A stretch of DNA of 64,000 bases from Marisa cornuarietis (lineage: Eukaryota > Mollusca > Gastropoda > Architaenioglossa > Ampullariidae): positions 1,488,001-1,552,000 of the forward strand of contig SMMW01000567.1 of NCBI GenBank assembly GCA_004794655.1, read 5' to 3'. The notes below the pieces were generated by a model. It saw nothing but the letters and a program-made list of their open reading frames with translations. It had not been told where the DNA came from and did not search any database. This document shows, in pieces, positions 62,001 through 64,000 of this stretch (its first letter is position 1; every line of letters starts with the position of its first letter). Both the position numbers and the translations under genes were made by a program.

Positions 62001-64000
62001 CATGTAGTATTTTATCATTACCCGAAGAGTGATTTCTTATGATTTCTTATAAAATAAATAAATAAAAGTGCAGCTAGTAGCTGACAGGACTGTGTGAATT
62101 TTTATTAATGCCATGTACACATTAGAAGTATTTTGTGTTTTTCAGAGTTTGTGAACAAGTGCATTCAGACCATACTAGGACTGTACAGATCATCAACATC
62201 TCAACCATCATCTGTAATAGTAGTAGGACATTCAATGGTAGGTGCATTTGTGGTCTGTGTGTGTGCGTGCATGCATGTGCTTACATGCTCCTTCAAAGAT
62301 CTGTGCCTTTATTTCCGCATGTGTGTCTGTTACATTTTCTTCATCTAAGAAAAAATTTCAGGAACTATTATTTCTGTGATAAACTGAGGCCTTATGTAGT
62401 TAAAAGGAATGCACAATCAACTGTTTCTGCATTGAAATTTTTTCCTTTGTTATTGTAAATGTACATGTCATTTTATATAAAACATTTTCCTACAAGTTGC
62501 AGACTTTATGGTCAGAGCTTTTTGTCATTTATGTGTCTGTACAGGGTGGTGTGCTGGCTCGAGGATTGTTCACACTGCCTAGCTTTGTTGGTTCTAATGT
62601 ACACACCATCATTACACAAGCATCTCCTCACCAGGCACCAGGTTATCTTCATTAGTATTTCTTTACTTCATCCCAATGTCTGACTGTATTGTTGTAATTG
62701 GTATGCTAGTCATAGTGTTCAAATGTTTGTATTGCTTTGTTGTCAAAGATGTAGCAGTATTCTTATCAATATTTTTAATTTCCACACTTCACGTTTTCTG
62801 TGCAGTTCACATGGAAGTAGCTGCATGTGACATTCTTGAGTTTCCTGATGTGTTGCTGATATAATTATTTGGAAACTGAGCTTAACATTTCTCAAGTCAA
62901 ATTACAGGATTTAGTCTGTTTCAAGTAGATCAATCTCAACAAATACATGCCCTCTATAAACATGTCTGTGCAGAATTATTATCTTGGGAAGTAAGTGTTG
63001 GGCCTGGCAAATTAAGGGTTGCTATTACCAGTAGATAGTATTATTATAAAGATGCATACCCTGAAGTTCATCCAGGCTGTTCACTCCAGTAGAGCAGACA
63101 ATGTTTGAAGTGATCATATATCTGGTACTATGATTAGGAGTCTTCATGATTTTGTTTTCTTGCTTCTGAGGCTGACCTGCATAGTCTTCTTTTTTTCTAG
63201 GGGACAGTCTTTCTTCTTAGTCCTTTATCTTAATCATGCAGTCTTATCAGATATAATCACTCCCAGTCATATACAAATCCAGTTGATACCAATAAAAAAC
63301 TTTCTTGTCTCTTTTGGAACTCTTTGAAGACTGTCATGGGTTACTTTTGCATTGCTGTGGTAGTGAATGCTCAGCAGCAATATTTTTTAAAGTGAAATGT
63401 TTTCACTGATCCATGTTCACAGTGTTGGTCACTGACAGGGAGATGGACACATTTTATCAGAACGTCAATGATCACTGGAGGGACCAGAGTAATAGTACTT
63501 TAGCACATGTAACGGTTGTGAGCACAGGAGGAGGCTTTCGGGATTACCAAGTTCGAAGGGGCCTTACATCATTAAAAGAGGTATATGGTCGGTCTTCGCA
63601 CTTGCTTGAAACTGTTATTTGTCTTTTATCAACTTTAGTTAAATTGATTACTCAGTTGCTTTAATTATAGTGAGAGTTTAACATTTACATTAGTTTTGTT
63701 TTCAGAAAATCTGCATCTGCTGGATATCAGTGTACCTGCAGAGCTGCACAGAGCCTTCTTTCTGTGTTTCAAATACCTTCATATATCATGGAATGCAGAA
63801 GGAGTCTGAAAATAATTGACAAATATTTTTTGGTGTGCAGCCGTTTTTGCTTACTTATCATACATTCAGTCAAAATCAGCACTTCATAAATATTCTCAAT
63901 CATTGTCATTTATAAAAACTGCAGCTTCAGATTTCATAATTTCAATTTCATATATACACTATCATTTCAGCTTGTAAAAGAAAACAGAGGAATTAGTACC
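59092..64000 (+). CDS. PGAP1: GPI inositol-deacylase PGAP1, 5' part (cut by window end)
   Basis: ER membrane enzyme that removes the inositol-linked acyl chain from GPI anchors, enabling ER exit of GPI-anchored proteins (family knowledge). Exons: 59092-59226, 59778-59845, 60228-60248 (21-nt microexon), 61127-61191, 61679-61767, 61894-61936, 62146-62237, 62545-62641, 63423-63580, and 63971 onward. All are GT-AG with consistent phases; 266 codons are visible. Residues about 7-26 are a hydrophobic N-terminal membrane anchor, followed by NVEENGCEMTWMFEYPKY, a hallmark of the family. GIPVLFIPGNAGSYKQ is at 81-96. The lipase elbow GHSMGG is at 168-173, with the nucleophile Ser170 split from its glycines by the exon 7/8 junction. 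ITQASPHQAP and GGGFRDYQVRRGLTSL follow. The acid and His of the triad and the C-terminal membrane region lie partly or wholly outside the window. Confidence 0.96.
60564..61104 (-). mobile_element. L2-like LINE 3' fragment in a PGAP1 intron
   Basis: On the minus strand an ORF at 61101-60751 encodes the post-RT segment and C-terminus of an L2/CR1-type LINE: VESNLTFNIAAWYGHLLVKD, KLARIIHQANKII, and near the end FVPAAITIINK. About 180 nt of 3' UTR end in AATAAAGTTGATTTGATTTGA, a tandem TTTGAT tail at 60564. The element is 5'-truncated. Its 5' end lies only about 23 bases before the acceptor of the PGAP1 exon at 61127. Confidence 0.8.

Overview
This is a nuclear eukaryotic (metazoan) window. It holds four recognisable protein-coding genes with GT-AG introns, AT-rich introns and intergenic DNA, abundant microsatellites, and many decayed or 5'-truncated retroelements. 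The gene set is RPL10, SNX29, NUDCD3 and PGAP1. Together with the mix of LINE families (RNase H-bearing I/jockey-like, RTE-like, CR1/L2-like) and tRNA-derived SINEs, this fits a lophotrochozoan such as a gastropod mollusc. That assignment is inference; no sequence here proves the species.

Layout. Positions 1-27.8 kb hold no gene I can demonstrate. The stretch contains LINE relics (7.5-8.2, 11.4-11.85 and 15.05-16.85 kb), SINEs (26.4-26.8 kb), CpG-rich blocks (5.5-7.3, 16.9-17.7 and 19.5-19.8 kb) with promoter-like motifs, and simple repeats. At 27.8-29.56 kb RPL10 (uL16) is on the minus strand, with a short TOP-type untranslated first exon. It is divergent from SNX29 (plus strand, 29.7-45.3 kb), which I could assemble as 21 coding exons with consistent phases encoding 861 residues (RUN domain, coiled coils, PX domain). 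The two share an intergenic interval of about 150 bp.

From 45.4 to 52.2 kb there is a gene desert with two LINE fragments in opposite orientations. One is bounded by a perfect 15-bp target-site duplication, and a third small relic lies at 51.7 kb. NUDCD3 is on the minus strand (58.64-52.26 kb, 8 coding exons, 381 residues). It carries a 1,425-bp candidate solo LTR, with a 5-bp duplication and TG/CA ends, in intron 6. It is divergent, across 447 bp, from PGAP1 (plus strand, 59.09 kb to beyond the window end; 10 exons seen, the last cut by the edge).

Functionally the four genes are housekeeping or trafficking genes: a 60S ribosomal protein, a phosphoinositide-binding sorting nexin, a dynein/Hsp90 co-chaperone and an ER GPI-inositol deacylase. 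They are arranged as two head-to-head pairs, and nothing suggests a shared pathway. I found no convincing novel multi-gene system. The strongest unusual observations are the two divergent promoters, one with a near-perfect 15-bp-arm palindrome; a 7-nt first coding exon; a duplicated splice acceptor in SNX29; and three retroelement insertions with readable target-site duplications.
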